From NCBI GenBank assembly GCA_007922225.1, contig ML680053.1, positions 4,394,164-4,458,163 of the forward strand: a stretch of DNA of 64,000 nt, in the 5' to 3' direction. The notes beneath the pieces were generated by a model. It worked only from the letters and a program-made list of their open reading frames with translations, had not been told where the DNA came from and did no database searches. This stretch comes from Emydura subglobosa (taxonomy: Eukaryota; Chordata; Testudines; Chelidae). The position numbers and the translations under genes were made by a program. Position 1 is the first letter of the stretch. Each line of letters starts with the position of its first letter. This document shows positions 45,572-58,159 of the stretch, piece by piece.

Positions 45572-46320
45572 TGTGATGGGGTGTACAAACCCCACACTGG
45601 AGCAGAAGGGGTTAAGGAGCAGCTCTGGGAGCAGGTGGCCCTGCCTGCCGTGTCTGCAAAGCTTGCACAAAGTAGATCTTAAAAATGGAAGCAGAGCCAG
45701 TCAGCAGCAGGTAGACAAGGGAAGGGAGCAGAGCTGTGCTTTGGGGCAGACGTACCCTGGGAGCCCTTGCTGCCAGCTGCTTGGAGATGCTGGCCTGCAA
45801 ATGAGGGACTGGAAACTTTTGCAGGCCAGGAATGTTAATTGTTCAGTGCTGTATTTTTCCCTTTGGGAAGAGGGGACACTGGCAGGAAGCAATCCAGGGA
45901 GCCAACTCCATAGCACCCCAAGATGCAGGTCTTTGCTCCCTACTGTTGGTCCCTGGTATGGAGCTCGGTGGAGAGGGTGGGCCCGGGCCCCCTACCAACC
46001 CGGAAGGAAGGGACAAGGACGTCTATCCCTCAGCAGAGAAACTAATTGGGTCAGATCCTGAGGGTGCAAGGGTCCAGACCCCAAGCCAAGAGGGGAAGAT
46101 CTGAAGCCCTTGCTGATTTCTGCAGATATCTGCATCGTTGGACTCTGTGTGTACCCCAAAAGGGGGGGCCTTGAATGTGTGACTGGTGGGAGGGCTGAGT
46201 CCCTAAAAGGACAGACACCCCAGGGCAGATCAATAGTGAGAATGGGGAATGGCCATGTGGAAGACAACCTGCCACATCCCCGACTGACCTCAAGGCGACA
46301 CTGTAGGTGAGTGTTCACCT
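45572..46320 (+). mobile_element. LTR-like repeat, copy 2 (tgtgatgggg family)
   Basis: It begins tgtgatggggtgtacaaacc as in copy 1 at 10907, followed by gagcagaaggggttaaggag. It ends near gacctcaaggcgacactgta, immediately before a CR1 end. The 197-codon plus frame inside has no domain and is judged to be chance within repeat sequence. Confidence 0.55.
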
Positions 46321-46321
46321 T

Positions 46322-47250
46322 AGAATCATAGAATATTAGAGTTGGAAGGGACCTCAGGAGGTATCTAGTCCAACCCCCTGCTCAAAGCAGGACTAACCTC
46401 AGCTATATCATCCCAGCCAGGGCTTTGTCAAGCCTCAGCTAAAAAACCTCTAAAGATGGAGATTCCACCACCTCCCTAGGTAACCCATTCCAGTGCTTCA
46501 CCACCCTCCAAGTGAAAAACTTTTTCCTAATGTCCAACCTAGACCTCCCGCCCTGCAACTTGAGACCGTTACTCCTTGTTCTGTCATCTACTACTATTGA
46601 GAACAGCCTAGCCCCATCCTCTCTGGAACCCCCTTTCAGGTAGTTAAAGGCTGCTATCAAATCCCCCCCTCATTCTTCTCTTTTGCAGACTGAACAAGTC
46701 CAGTTTCCTTAGCCTCTCCTTATAAGTCCTGTGCTCCAGCCCCCTAATCATTTTTGTTGCCCTCCACTGGACTCTCTCCAACTTCTCCACATCCTTTGTG
46801 TAGTGGGGGGCCCAAAACTGGACACAATACTCTAAATGCGGCCTCACCAGTGCCGAATAGAGGGGAATAATCTCTTCCCTTGATCTGCTGGCAATGCTCC
46901 TACTAATGCAGCCCAATATGCTATTAGTCTTCTTGACAACCAGGGCACGCTGCTGACTCTCATTCAGCTTTTTATCCACTGTTACCCCCAGGTCCTTTCC
47001 TGCAGAACTGCTGCCTAGCTCGTCGGTCCCCAGTCTATAGCTGTGCATGGGATTCTTCCTTCCTAAGTGGAGGACTCTGCACTTTTCTTTGTTGAATCTC
47101 ATTAGATTTCTTTTGGCCCAATCCTCCAGTTTGTTTAGGTCCTTCTGTATCCTATCCCTACCTTCCAGGGTATCTACCACTCCCCCAGCTTAGTGTCATC
47201 CGCAAACTTGCTGAGGGTGCAATCTACCCCATCTTCCAGATCATTAATTA
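46322..47250 (-). mobile_element. CR1 LINE 3' part
   Basis: The 3' end starts at 46322 (agaatcatagaatattagag). Minus frames 46644-47180 and 46439-46660 give [50 protein letters not shown] and [19 protein letters not shown], one frameshift apart. It is truncated just downstream of the FADD box. The sequence is close to the copy at 3785. Confidence 0.93.
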
Positions 47251-47254
47251 ATTA

Positions 47255-47660
47255 AACCTTCAGAAGGCTACCCCTCGAGTGAGCATAGCTTGTCAGCTAC
47301 TAACACAACCACTCTGCACTGTGGACGCAGGCTAGCATGACTCGAGTTCCACTAGTCTTCCAGTGGCTTCCCACAATCCACCCCTACCCCCAGGTGTCCA
47401 CAGAAAGGACAGACAAGGTCTCCCACAAGTAACTGGGAAAGAATTCATACAGTAACTCAGACAATCGTGGCACAAACAACCATGGGATATGTCCCCCGAA
47501 GTCTTAGCACCAGACCTCAGTGAGTGCCGCACTGGTGTGAACACAACAAACCTAGTATTATTCCACAGTGTGGCCGGTCTCACTCAACATAGGTTAACCT
47601 GAGCGGGGTAACTCAAGTGTAGTTCACTGGAGTTAACTCTACAGTGAAGACATACCCTTA
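47255..47660. mobile_element. TIR DNA-transposon fragment
   Basis: It ends with tacagtgaagacatacccta, the terminal repeat type of the elements at 17094 and 54386, preceded by gttaacctgagcggggtaac. The left terminus is not recognisable, probably lost at the CR1 junction. Confidence 0.5.
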
Positions 47661-50600
47661 CGGAGCATGGTAAATTACTGCCATATCTTGGGTTCTTGTT
47701 GCTTTCTGCTTCCACCTCAACAGGTATATATGCAATCTGCCCCAGTCACTCTTAGCTTTGTCATCTGGCAATAGAATAATCAATAATGCCTGTAACAGAC
47801 CTGGCTGTACAGAAAACAAAGCCAGTTTCTCTTAGCCAGGATCCCGACAGATTCATGATTGTCCTGAAGATCAAAAGCAGCTGAAGGCATTCAGAGAGAT
47901 AAAACAGCGGCTAAAGAGCTGCATATAGCTGCAGCTTCTCAAATCCAGATCCTCCAGGGGTCTCAAACAAGTCCCCTGGATATTAATCCCCTGAACGTCA
48001 ACATGCACATCCAGGCTAATCCTTGGTAAAACATGCCTATTGTCTGCCACCGCACAACATTACTGTAGAGTCGTAGTATGCACTCAAAGAGGCTTGCGCA
48101 AGTCTGCTTCTGAGGACAGAAGCTGATCCAGAGGATGAAGAGTTGTGTCTTGTCTTTCAGTTGGTTATTTTAATGGCTAGAACCAGCCGTGGGGCAGTGC
48201 AACTTTCACATCCTGAGCTTTGCTTAGGGCTCACTTCTCAACTGAAGTGGAAATAGGTGGGGCTTTCAATATGGACAATGGGTTAGTTCGCAGAGGCAGA
48301 TAATGCCGGTGAATTAAACTGTGCAGATCACGTCTGCAGACTACAGGCCAGATCCTCATCTGGTGTAAATCAATTTAGCTCCACTGAAGCCAATGGAGCC
48401 ATGCCGATGTACAACCAAGATCTGGCTGGGCAAAGGATGCATTCAAGGAGGATTGCTCAGCCCTTCTGGTGTCTAAGAGAATCGATGGGATCTTTGTCTT
48501 GCCCTGTGTGAAAGGGTCTCTGGTGATTTAAGCCCCACTCTGACTTATGCTAATGATAATCCACGCAGGCCAGTTGCACACGCCTCCGTTCCCTTCAGGG
48601 CACAGTGAGCACCCTTCTGTATTGGCAGCGGGCAGTTGCAGGTTGTTTGGAGAATGTGCTGCTCCGCTCTACGAGTGTAAAAGGCCAGGGTGTCAATCTG
48701 TGATGCCAAATAGTCAAAACAACCCACCGAACAGAGCAACGTGTGTGCCTCATAAAGCTGGGACCCGCTGACCAACCAGCTATTTTTACCAAGGTGACTA
48801 AGAGAAATAGACGTGCAGAGCGGGCAGAGTAGAGACACTCGACCACCATGCTAGCAGGGAATCTAGCAGCGGCCGGGGGCATTGCATGAGAATGGCTATT
48901 GACTGTAACCCTATTTAAATGAGAGGCTGGATTAGGAGGAGGAAAGAAAATGAGGGTCCTCGTTACTGTGTAGAAGAAGGAATGTAGTGGTGGTTTTAGC
49001 ATCACATGGATTTATTGCTGCCCTGAGACTAGCTATCCAGAGCAATTCACTCCCCACCCATCCCCTATTATACCCAGCGCAGTTATCCACAGTGCAAACG
49101 TCCTGCATTGCCCTGTCCCTTTGCCTGTGTTCCAGAGGGTCCACCTCAAGGGGTGGGAGAGAAGCACATTATCCACGACCTGTTCAAGTCATGGCTTCTC
49201 TGCCAGCCAAGCCTGGGGTGGGCAGTTACTGGCAAGAGGGATGGTAGGTTTTGTGTTGCAAACACTTGTCTCCTAGGCAGTGGACTAGGGCCGCCACCAT
49301 TCCCTTCACTTAGGCCACCCAGTTGGTGTTACCTGGTAGCAAATTGTCATTGCTACCACTCTAGGTCAGATATGAGCAGATGCGTTAGACAGAAAAGCCT
49401 CTTGAGCTCATTTCCATCCCGATTCATACACTCCTCATGGACAATGAAGACTCCTTATTTAGGTCCTTAGATCCTCCTCCCTGTATCCAGGAAATCACAC
49501 AATGGTTTCCATTCAGACTAGACAGGAGACGCAGTGGGAAATGTACCCTGTCGCTCCTGGTTTTCAAACCATACATTGCTCAAAATAGAGTGCATAATTG
49601 TGCATCACATTTGCATACATAATTACTGTAATTAGGTATACATATCTGGTATTTGCACAAGCAGATGAATGGTCAGATAGCTATTTGTGCATGCAAATGC
49701 TCCAATTGTGTGCATAATTACAGTAATTTAGTGTGGCAACTAAAAGTATAAATGCCTGTTTTGAAAAACAGGTCCATGTTGTGTACAAATGTAAGGTGTG
49801 TTTATTGCTAATAGAGGTTGGAATCATAAGGTTGTATGACAGGATAACTGGGCATTCCACGTAAGTTCCACGTAAGTTGCAAAACTTAAAAGGGAAAAGG
49901 ACCACATTGTCTTTACTGATATAACTTGCACTTGTATTTCAAGATGCAGAGGGGCAGATTCTCCATGCTGCTCACGCTCTGAGCTCACATTGCTGTCCAG
50001 GCACTGGAAAAGGGGACACTATTCTTCATAACGACCTCTCATCGGGCTCTGGCCTACTGCGCAAAGACTCTATGTATCTCTGAGAGCCACTTTTCCATAA
50101 GGACAAGCTAGGCTTTACAACTGAGTAAATGACCAGTACTTGCAGTTAGTGCCTGGGGAGGGGGTGGATTTTGTGATGGTGTGTGTGCGTGTCTGAACCA
50201 GATGAATAAACCTTCCTAGGACCTGGTCAGTTTCCCATAACATCACAGCTTTCTCTGCATCATTCTGGCCAGAAGGCAATACTCTGGTCTGAATGCAATG
50301 TCTGCTTTGCAATATGAGGTGTGCTTTAGTGGGTGCAGTGAGACCAGCTTATTACTTACTAAGAGTTGGGCTCAATTCTGTTTCGTGCCCTAATTTTTAA
50401 AAAGACGGGCCCGCTCAGTTAGCTCCCTCGGAGACTTGCTTCTGCATGACGAGAGCACCATGTGGTTTGGGACAAGTGTCTGCTTTAGGGGGCCTCTGGG
50501 ATGGCAATTGTCTGGGCGCTGCAGCTCAGGAAACAGGATTTAGCAGGGGTGATTAAGGGAAGCCCTTTCCTAAGCTATGTTTCTCTAATGATCACTGTCA

Positions 50601-51240
50601 CAGACCCGCCTCCAGGAGCACTAAGAAATGCAGTGCAGAAGCTAATTCAGCCCTCCATTCCTCAGCAAAGCCATTCCAAACTAGCACCTCCAGGTTGTGC
50701 AGAAGTGTTGTTGCACAGAGTTAATTTAAGGTCATCTCACATCACTTCAGGCAGTGATGGAGCGTGAAGGCTTCCGGAAATTCTGCTATCTCACCAATAT
50801 TCTGACATGAATAAATGGATTTACTTCCTTACTTTTCCACAGCTGCTGCAATGCCTCAGATGGGTCCAACGGGAAATTCTCTTCCCTACGGGCCTCTCCT
50901 GTACATCGTCGGGGCGACATAAGAGAACCCGGCAATAGCCAACATTGAGCGCCCTTGGGTCAGATGAACAATCAGCCAGCGCTACCTGAGAGGTTACATT
51001 TCTGGGGATGTTGCTGGAACTGAAAGTTACAAAATGGTGCAGACCACTGGGTTTTTTCCATACAAGCATAGGTATGTAGTCTCTCTACACTGTATCTGTA
51101 AAGGGGTATTTAATGTATACATCAGTGTCAGTTGTTCATATCTCCATGCTACTTTCCTCCCCTGCCCTTCTTACAGTGTGTGTGTATCAGTGCCTGGAGT
51201 CCTTTGCTCGTAGTCTGTAGCCACTAACCTCTCTTTGATC
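47661..51240. other. No gene seen, 3.6 kb
   Basis: A palindromic repeat copy lies at 48345-48425 (ccagatcctcatctggtgta ... gatgtacaaccaagatctgg). The 136-codon minus frame at 48595-49005 and the 120-codon plus frame at 49108-49470 have no recognisable domains or splice context. Confidence 0.5.
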
Positions 51241-51244
51241 GCAC

Positions 51245-51350
51245 TATTTCTTCTTAGATAGTAAGATGCTTGGTAGGGACTGTCTCTCACTATGTTTATA
51301 CAGCACCTAGCACAAGATCGGAGTTGGGGTTTTAAGCACTACTATGCCAG
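51245..51350 (+). repeat. Short interspersed repeat (agcacaatggg family)
   Basis: It contains gtagggactgtctctcacta and acagcacctagcacaagatc, matching the copies near 1225 and 24400. Confidence 0.6.
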
Positions 51351-52080
51351 ATAAAGTATTTGATACAAAATACAATAGGAAAGGTTTAGAGTTATTATTT
51401 ACACCAGAGGCGTGCATGCGGGGGGAAGCAGGGGAACAGACCCCCCCCAGTAATCATCGGGGCACAGAACTCCTCCAGCCCTGGGGCCGGCTGGGGTGGG
51501 GGAGGATATAGCAAGCTCTTCCTGGGGTCAAGGCGGGGGAGAGGGAGAGTGAGCTCCCGGCAGGGGTGAGGAGGAAAAGCGAACTCCTTCGGGGACAACG
51601 GGGGGCACAGAGCATGCCCCTCCAAAAGGGGTCACATTTAAATTCCTATGCACTCCCCTGATTTATATAAATAGATCGTATCACTGTGGCCGTGATCACA
51701 TCCTGCACTGACACATCACTTTTTGCCCCACAGGTTCCCCGGCTGCTTTAGCAGCTCCTACAGACGGATTCAGTACAGCACGTGGGTAAACAATTCCCCC
51801 CCCTCCCCCCCCCGGGCTGGTTTGCAGCAGTTGCTTATCAGCCTACAGCAGTTTAAAGCAGGAAATGACAACGAATCTCATATCTGGCTGCAACTGCAGG
51901 CTGGCTCTTGAGAGCAGACAGTAAATATCCAGCGTCTGTAGCCAATGCAGGAGGAGACTGAGGAAATCCACAGTGATGGATGTCAACAAGTAACGGGACA
52001 TAAACCCTCACGTTTCAGGGAATAATTCAACCTCTGGTTTATGGAGATGGGGCAAGAGGAAATGTCCCCTATGGGCAATC
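51351..52080. other. No gene; C/G homopolymer patches
   Basis: Poly-C tracts occur at 51442-51449 and 51797-51813. No exon was found. Confidence 0.45.
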
Positions 52081-52081
52081 A

Positions 52082-52205
52082 GGCCCCAGGGCAGCTAAGC
52101 ACGTGCTTAACTTTAAGCACATGATTAGGCCCATTAACTTCAGTGAAACTATGCATGTGCTTAGCGCTCAGCAGGTCTGTAAATGCTTTTCTGGATTGGG
52201 GCTAA
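52082..52205. repeat. Hairpin-type interspersed repeat
   Basis: It contains taagcacgtgcttaacttta, then gcacatgattaggcccatta, then tgcatgtgcttagcgctc, so inverted arms surround a central loop. Partial relatives are at 18140-18225 and 41255-41345. Confidence 0.65.
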
Positions 52206-52429
52206 GGGTCCATTCTGGGTTGGGGGAGGTGGTGGTTTGTTTCTAGAAACGTGCACATCATTTGCTATTACAGTGAAGGGCACATGGGGAGATCTCCGGA
52301 GCTCTAGGCCCTCCCCTGAAAATGCCATGCCTTGCATTCCTGCAAGATGCACCCTCAGCGCCCATCAGTCTTGGCATCCTTTCTCATCTCAGATGCACTG
52401 CTGCCCTTTACCTAGAGCGGCAGGATGGT

Positions 52430-52625
52430 CCAGTGATTGGGGGCACTGGCCTGGGACTTGGAAGATGTTGGTCCAAATCCCTGCTCCATCACAGATATCT
52501 TGTGTGACCGTGAGTGAGTCACCAGGACCGTGTGTTCCCCATCTGTAAAATGGGGACAATAGTACAACCTCATGGGGTGATGTGAGGTTAAATACACTAG
52601 ATTGTGAGGTGCTCACACAGTATGG
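52430..52625 (+). repeat. MIR
   Basis: Near full length: tggtccagtgattgggggca, cctgggacttggaagatgtt, tgtgtgaccgtgagtgagtc, catctgtaaaatggggacaa, gatgtgaggttaaatacact. Confidence 0.9.
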
Positions 52626-53595
52626 TATGGGGAGTACATAGATACCTCCTTCCCGGCCCTGTCTCATTCTCTTTCTGGCCTTTTCTTTTTGTTTCCTCTC
52701 TTTCAGTCTCACATTTGCGTAAAGCCCTGTCAGCCTCACTGCAATCACCGCACATCTGTTAGCACATCTGGAAGCAAGATAACACTCCACAGCCTTATCT
52801 GTCTCCGGCTCCCTCTCCACCCCAGATCATTTACAGCCCTTCAAAGCACTGTCATGTGAGCAACTAAAATAACCCGGCAGCATCTGTGTTTGTGTGGCGA
52901 TGACACAGCCGTCCCAAACACTTCCTCCGTTCTCAGCTCCCCAAAAATTACTTTGACTGCTTTACACTCCCTTTCATCTTGCTTTGCAAGAAAGGTCACT
53001 GTAGGCGTTAAATGTCTCGCAGACTCTAGCTTGGTTGGTTTTTTTTACTTATTGTTTTCTTAAGTGAAAGATCAGAATGAATTAGGCAGCTGGTTTTAGC
53101 TTTACAGCCCTGGTCACTCTCGTCCAGCTGGTTTATTCCATCTTTACTCAATAATTTGTGTTTTGCTCCTCAATCAGCCCTGAGAGAATCTAACCTACAC
53201 ACTCCTCTCTTGTCCTGTCTTGCCCACTAGAGAGCGCGCCTCCCCTAACAGACTGCAGGCTTTAGATTCGAGCTAGAAAAACTAGATTTTAACAATGATG
53301 CCAACAATTTTCTTTCACAGCGGGCATGTACTTTTTCGGGGCCAGACTTAATATCCTTCCTCGCACTGAACAGCACCTGGGCCGGCAAATCCCACTGCTA
53401 CTCGTAGAATAAGGAGTTAGCCTGTCTCTGGTTGACTATCAGAGTTGGATCCCTTGGGGTTTTTTAGGAATGGTATTTTCATGGGACATTTGCTGTTGAA
53501 AATCAATGGCAAATTAAGTTAGACAAAAGGGAGAATTCTCTCCTCCGGCACCTCACTTCACCCTTGTCCACGCTCTTCTTTAATGAAAATGGAAT
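52626..53595. other. No gene seen
   Basis: The minus frame 52389-52820 begins here and reads into the MIR. No domain was recognised. Confidence 0.45.
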
Positions 53596-53599
53596 GGGC

Positions 53600-53685
53600 A
53601 GATCATCATCTGCTGTAAATTGGCGTAGCCACATTGATTTCAATGGCATTCTGCCACGTCACACTGGCTGAGGAGTTAGTCCAGT
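53600..53685. repeat. Short palindromic interspersed repeat
   Basis: The left arm cagatcatcatctgctgtaa and the central cattgatttcaatgg palindrome are followed by a degenerate right arm ending tggctgaggagttagtcc. Confidence 0.65.
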
Positions 53686-53689
53686 GAAT

Positions 53690-54260
53690 CTATTTGACCA
53701 ATCTGTTTTTTAATGTTGAGAGAACAGCCCCACCCTCCCACTTGAACAATGCTCTGTCACTCCATTTAACCATCAATTTAACCAACAATTAATTTCTCAG
53801 ATTAAATAGAAAGCTGGCCTGGAAAGAAAATGTAGCATCATTTACTCTCCTGTAACACATCTTTTTAATGACACTTCCCTTTTTGTGACTATGTCTGTGA
53901 TAGACAGTTCAGAGTGTTTATCAAATGCCAGACCAATCATTATTGCTCATGCCTTGATGCGATGTTAGTTTTATCTTCCCATAAAATAACAGGATCCTTT
54001 TAGCATCGTAAGGACACTTCCGCTAACGAGCAAATCAAAGAGCAGCTGTAGCAGCCCGCTGCTTACATGCTCTGCAGCTGGAAACTAGCATTAAAATCAG
54101 TTCATGGAATGTTTTTTATCTTAAAAAATTCCATGAAAGAAAGAGAAAATGCTTGGCTCTGGAGAAAGCAAGTTTACATGTTCTGGTTTTTAAAATAGTG
54201 AAGCACTATTCCCATATGTTGAAGCTGTTACCCATCTCTTATTATAAAGGACATCCTTTT
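53690..54260. other. AT-rich repeat-free block, candidate conserved element
   Basis: No repeat or open frame of note. It contains accatcaatttaaccaacaa, ttaatttctcag and several AT-rich homeodomain-like sites. Listed as a candidate only. Confidence 0.25.
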
Positions 54261-54385
54261 ATTTTACAGAGTATCCCTTACTGGGTGCCTAACATCCCGT
54301 GCACTGTAGATTGAGTGTAGGACGCACTTTGTTCCATAGTTGTTGTTGTTTTTGTCTTGCAGGAACATCTTGAGGCCTTGACCAA

Positions 54386-54675
54386 GGGTATGTCTACACT
54401 GGAGCTGGAAGGTGTCATTTTCAGCATGAGCAGACCTGAGCTAGCTTTGATTGAGCTACTGCACTAAAAATAGAAATGTAGCTGCAGCGGTGGGCGGGGC
54501 TAGCCGCCCTGAGTATGATCCCATCTGAAACCCTAGGACATAGCTGGGTGGCTAGCTCCTCTCACCACTCACACCACCACAGCTATTTTTATCAAGCTGG
54601 CTTTGTCAGAGCTAGCACGGATATGTCTGCTTGAGCAGAAAAGGACACCTCCCCCCTGTGGTGTAGACATAGCCC
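54386..54675. mobile_element. TIR DNA transposon (MITE), 290 bp
   Basis: The ends GGGTATGTCTACACTGG and GGTGTAGACATAGCCC are inverted repeats. The interior gctagctcct and gagctagc stretches are non-coding. It is the best-preserved member of the tgtctacact group here. Confidence 0.88.
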
Positions 54676-54770
54676 GAGATCAAGGCCCCATTGTGCTGAG
54701 TCCTGTGTGCACAGGGAAAGACCATTTCTGCCCTGAAGAGCTTACAGCCTAAATAGGCAAGCCAGACAAA
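54676..54770 (-). repeat. Short interspersed repeat (agcacaatggg family)
   Basis: It contains gatcaaggccccattgtgct and gaagagcttacagcctaaat. It is adjacent to the MITE and runs into a MIR. Confidence 0.6.
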
Positions 54771-54885
54771 GGGTGAGAGGAAAGCTGTGCTCTTATCCCT
54801 ATTTTACAGGCAGGGAACTGAAGCACAGAGAGACTAAGCGACATGTCCAAAGTCCCACAGAGAGCCTGTGGCTGGGCTTGGATTG
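54771..54885 (-). repeat. MIR-like fragment
   Basis: Reverse MIR core: ccctattttacaggcaggga, actgaagcacagagagacta, gcgacatgtccaaagtccca. Confidence 0.75.
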
Positions 54886-54969
54886 TGTTGCCAATGCTTG
54901 CCATTTTGTCACAAGTCTCATGATATCTGGTGTTTTCTCTCAAAGTTCCAGCTCCTGGAGCTCAGTTAT

Positions 54970-56740
54970 CTTGTGCGAATCTTAGTTTTCATTTGAGGAA
55001 AAAAGGAGGCTGGCAATATGTTTTTCTTTTAAGCAGCCTTGAACCATTTGACTGCCGGTTCAAATCCATCCAAGGTCAGTTGTGAGACCTGTGGCTAAAT
55101 ACGCGGAGCAGATGAGAGCTGTTTGGTGGCCTGTGTGAAATGAATTGGTGATCTCAATCCAATTGCTAACAGCCAGCTGGCTGTGGCACGGACCCTGTAA
55201 TTGGTACTCCCTGCGGGAAGATCAAATGGGCCATGGAGACTGACTTCCCCATTCATCGCTCCGGGTTAAAATGGTGGGGGACAAGGTCGGGAAACTTGTA
55301 TTGCCCTGCCTGGGCTGGAGCTGTTCTGCAGGTAAGGGGAAGACGTCAATCTCGAGGGTGTTGGTTTCTGGGGTCTTGGATCCTCCTTCACCTGAGGGGT
55401 CTTTCAGTGCTTTGGAGGAGGGAAGCCAACAAATCCACTCCCCCCAACAGGCCGGCAGCTCTAACCACTGGAGAAGAGAGTGGCTTAAAAAGTTTACTAA
55501 AGCCATGACATCTGGCTGAAGTCTGTTTTCTGGAACAGCTGGCAGCTTGGGCCAGAGACAGAGTGCCCTGGGGCAACTTACTAAGTGTCTGGAGAGGGAG
55601 GAAGGATATTCCTCCCACGTACACAAATGACCTCAGCGGCTGATTAAGAGGCAGTGATGACAGACTCTGGAGAAAGCCCTTCCTCAGAAGGGCAGGTCAG
55701 CACAGCACTGGGCGCTGACTGTGGAAGATGTTTGTTCTTAACTATAAAATGCAGTGAGTCAGAGCCAATCATCAATTGAAAGACTATCACAGGGTTAAGG
55801 GAACTCTTCTCCATTTGTTGCAATGTGGGAGGCTGCCAATAGAGGGCACCTGTGAGGATCGGAAGTAGGAAAGGACTCTCTGGAGAAGAAAGGGTCAGTG
55901 ATAAGAAACTGCTGGGTGCAGGATAACTACGATGTGGTTGTGTAAAGTTATGGGCTAACAGGTATAGGAACATAATAGAATAGCCTGGAAAGAGACCGTT
56001 CCCACTCAGACAACATTTCTGCTATTAACTCAGCCTGCTATCACACTGGTGTCTGCCCCAAAGAATAGTGGAGTGAACCTGGGTGAAAAACAAAGGCAGC
56101 CCCATGATTCAGTGAGGACACAGAAGAAGCCCTGCTGAAGAATAAATGAATCATTAACCTTGTGTAACAAGTTGTGGCTGCACATCACAGTCACCATGGG
56201 TCTGGCAGGAGTTAGGAAGGGCTGGAAATCTCACTGCAGATCTCCATGCAGAGGGATTTGCAGTCCAGGGTCACACTAGAGAAAAGGGTGATGCCCAAAT
56301 ATTTACACTTCAGATACCCTAGCAGTCAAGGTTTTGGATCGTTCCATTATAAATTACAGAACCAAACAGCATTGCTACAATGCAGAGGTGTTACGATCAG
56401 AGACTTTGGGTTAGGCCAATATCTACTATGAAAAAATAGGAGTGACATTTGGATAAGAATATGAATTTCTGGACGATCTCAAAAGGTGTTGAGGTACATT
56501 TATCACTAATACAAAGCGGCAACTCAGTGTATCAGATTTCAGTAGTGAGGCAAGGATATGGGTTTTGTAAAATGAGCAGTGATAGGTTTCTGATACACTG
56601 GGATGAGACAAAGAATGATGCCTGAAAGTGCAGGAACCAGAAAGTTCACTCTCCACCTCCTATAGGCTTCTTAGGGGACTGGTGCTGAAATTAGCAAACA
56701 GGTGGGCTTTCAGGTGCACATAAGAATTCATTTGGCATAG
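54970..56740. other. No gene seen, 1.8 kb
   Basis: Several overlapping frames at 55222-55626 on both strands have no recognisable motif. No splice-flanked exon was identified. Confidence 0.45.
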
Positions 56741-56744
56741 TGTT

Positions 56745-57020
56745 CAAGTGATCAGACTTGATGACAGAACAAGTTGCAGTGGGGGAAGGCTAGGTTGGAT
56801 ATTAAGACAAACTTTTTTCCCTAGGAGGGTGGTGAAGCACTGGAATGGGTTACCTAGGGAGGTGGTGGAATCTCCATCCTTAGAGGTTTTTAAGGCCCAG
56901 CTTGACAAAGCCCTGGCTGGGATGATTTAGTTGAGGTTGGTCCTCCTTTGAGCAGGGGGTTGGACTAGCTGACCTCCTGTGGTTCCTTCCAACCCTCATC
57001 TTCTATGATTCGATGATCAG
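56745..57020 (+). mobile_element. CR1 3' end fragment
   Basis: The plus frame 56748-56930 gives the very C terminus of ORF2 ([20 protein letters not shown]). The 3' UTR follows (gagcagggggttggactagc) with the terminus tcttctatgattcgatgat. Only about 275 bases are present. Confidence 0.95.
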
Positions 57021-57116
57021 AGAACCTTCAGTAGGGCCTGTTCGACACTGCCTGCGTGATCAGAAAACCATCTGTGGGCCACAAGGATTCGTATAGCTGA
57101 ACTGATAAGAAGGATG

Positions 57117-57345
57117 ATGGAGTGGTTATAGTGGTAGTCTGGGACTTAGGACACCTGGGTATAGTTCCCTGCTTTGTGAGAGACTTCCTTTGTGACCTTA
57201 ACCAAGTCATTCTTGTCTGTTCCTCTCTTCCCCATCTGTGAAATGTAGGTGATACTTCCCATGCTCACAGGAGTGTTGTGAAGATAAATACATTAAAATT
57301 TGTGAGGTGCTCAGGTACTATGATAATGGGATCTAGAGAAGTACC
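57117..57345 (+). repeat. MIR
   Basis: Forward MIR: agtggttatagtggtagtct, gggacttaggacacctgggt, tttgtgaccttaaccaagtc, ccatctgtgaaatgtaggtg, aaatttgtgaggtgctcagg. Confidence 0.88.
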
Positions 57346-58155
57346 TCAAATGGATGGAGAGACAAGGTGACTGAGGTAACCAACTTCCATCAGTGAAAGA
57401 GACACACTTTTGAGCTATACAGAGCTCTTCTTCAGGCTACAGCAACACAAGATGAACAGCGTCACATTGAAACGAGAATGGAAAAAATTAATGGAAAATA
57501 ACGTATGTATCCCTTTTCTCTAGCTATATTTTGGCTGCTGGATGTACACTATTGTATACCGTTGCCACAGTTGTTTGCTCACCCAGTAACTGAAAATGAA
57601 ATATAACTAGCACTCTCTAGCCTAGCCAAAGGGGAATGTTCTCTTGGAAGAAATGTGTGTCATTATTATCGTTCTTATTCCTGAGATCTTATAAAATACA
57701 CCCAGCTCCTCTGGATTTTGTTTAGCTGGAACTAGCTTGTTATAAACATTCATTCCAGTGTGAGAAAGCCAATCCTTACTATTTCATCATCTGGTATAAA
57801 AAGATAAATAGAGCAAAACAAAGAATGTTGTGGCATCTGCGCTGAAGTTGGAGGCGTTCCCTGCAGGAAATACAAAACATTCTGATTGCACCAATTTAAG
57901 CTTGACCATAAGAGACAGGGCCAAACCAAAGCCCCAGATCTGAGCAGCCTCTGGAACTCCCCGGACGTTCCAATCTAGAGCTGAGCTGCACAGCTGGGGT
58001 GTGTCTCTGTTCACAATGTAGATCTGAAGGCGGCTCCGTGTTCACAAGGAAGCTTTGTTCCATGCTGTAAGGCAAACTGTTCTGATGAAACTCAGGCCAC
58101 TCCTAGGTCCAATGACTGAGCTGACTTCAGACAGCTGTTAGTAGGAAAGAAGTTC
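57346..58155. other. No gene seen
   Basis: Around 57375-57450 'catcagtgaaagagacacac' and 'agagctcttcttcaggctac' resemble a common vertebrate satellite/SINE-like repeat, but I cannot name it. Confidence 0.35.
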
Positions 58156-58159
58156 ATAA

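Noticed and set aside
45468..46061. 197-codon plus-strand frame
   Set aside because: It lies within an LTR-like repeat shared with 10907 and has no recognisable domain.
48595..49005. 136-codon minus frame
   Set aside because: No domain, no codon pattern and no neighbouring exon; frames this long are expected by chance in 64 kb.
55055..55080. ggttcaaatcc, a tRNA B-box-like string
   Set aside because: No A box or cloverleaf can be built around it.
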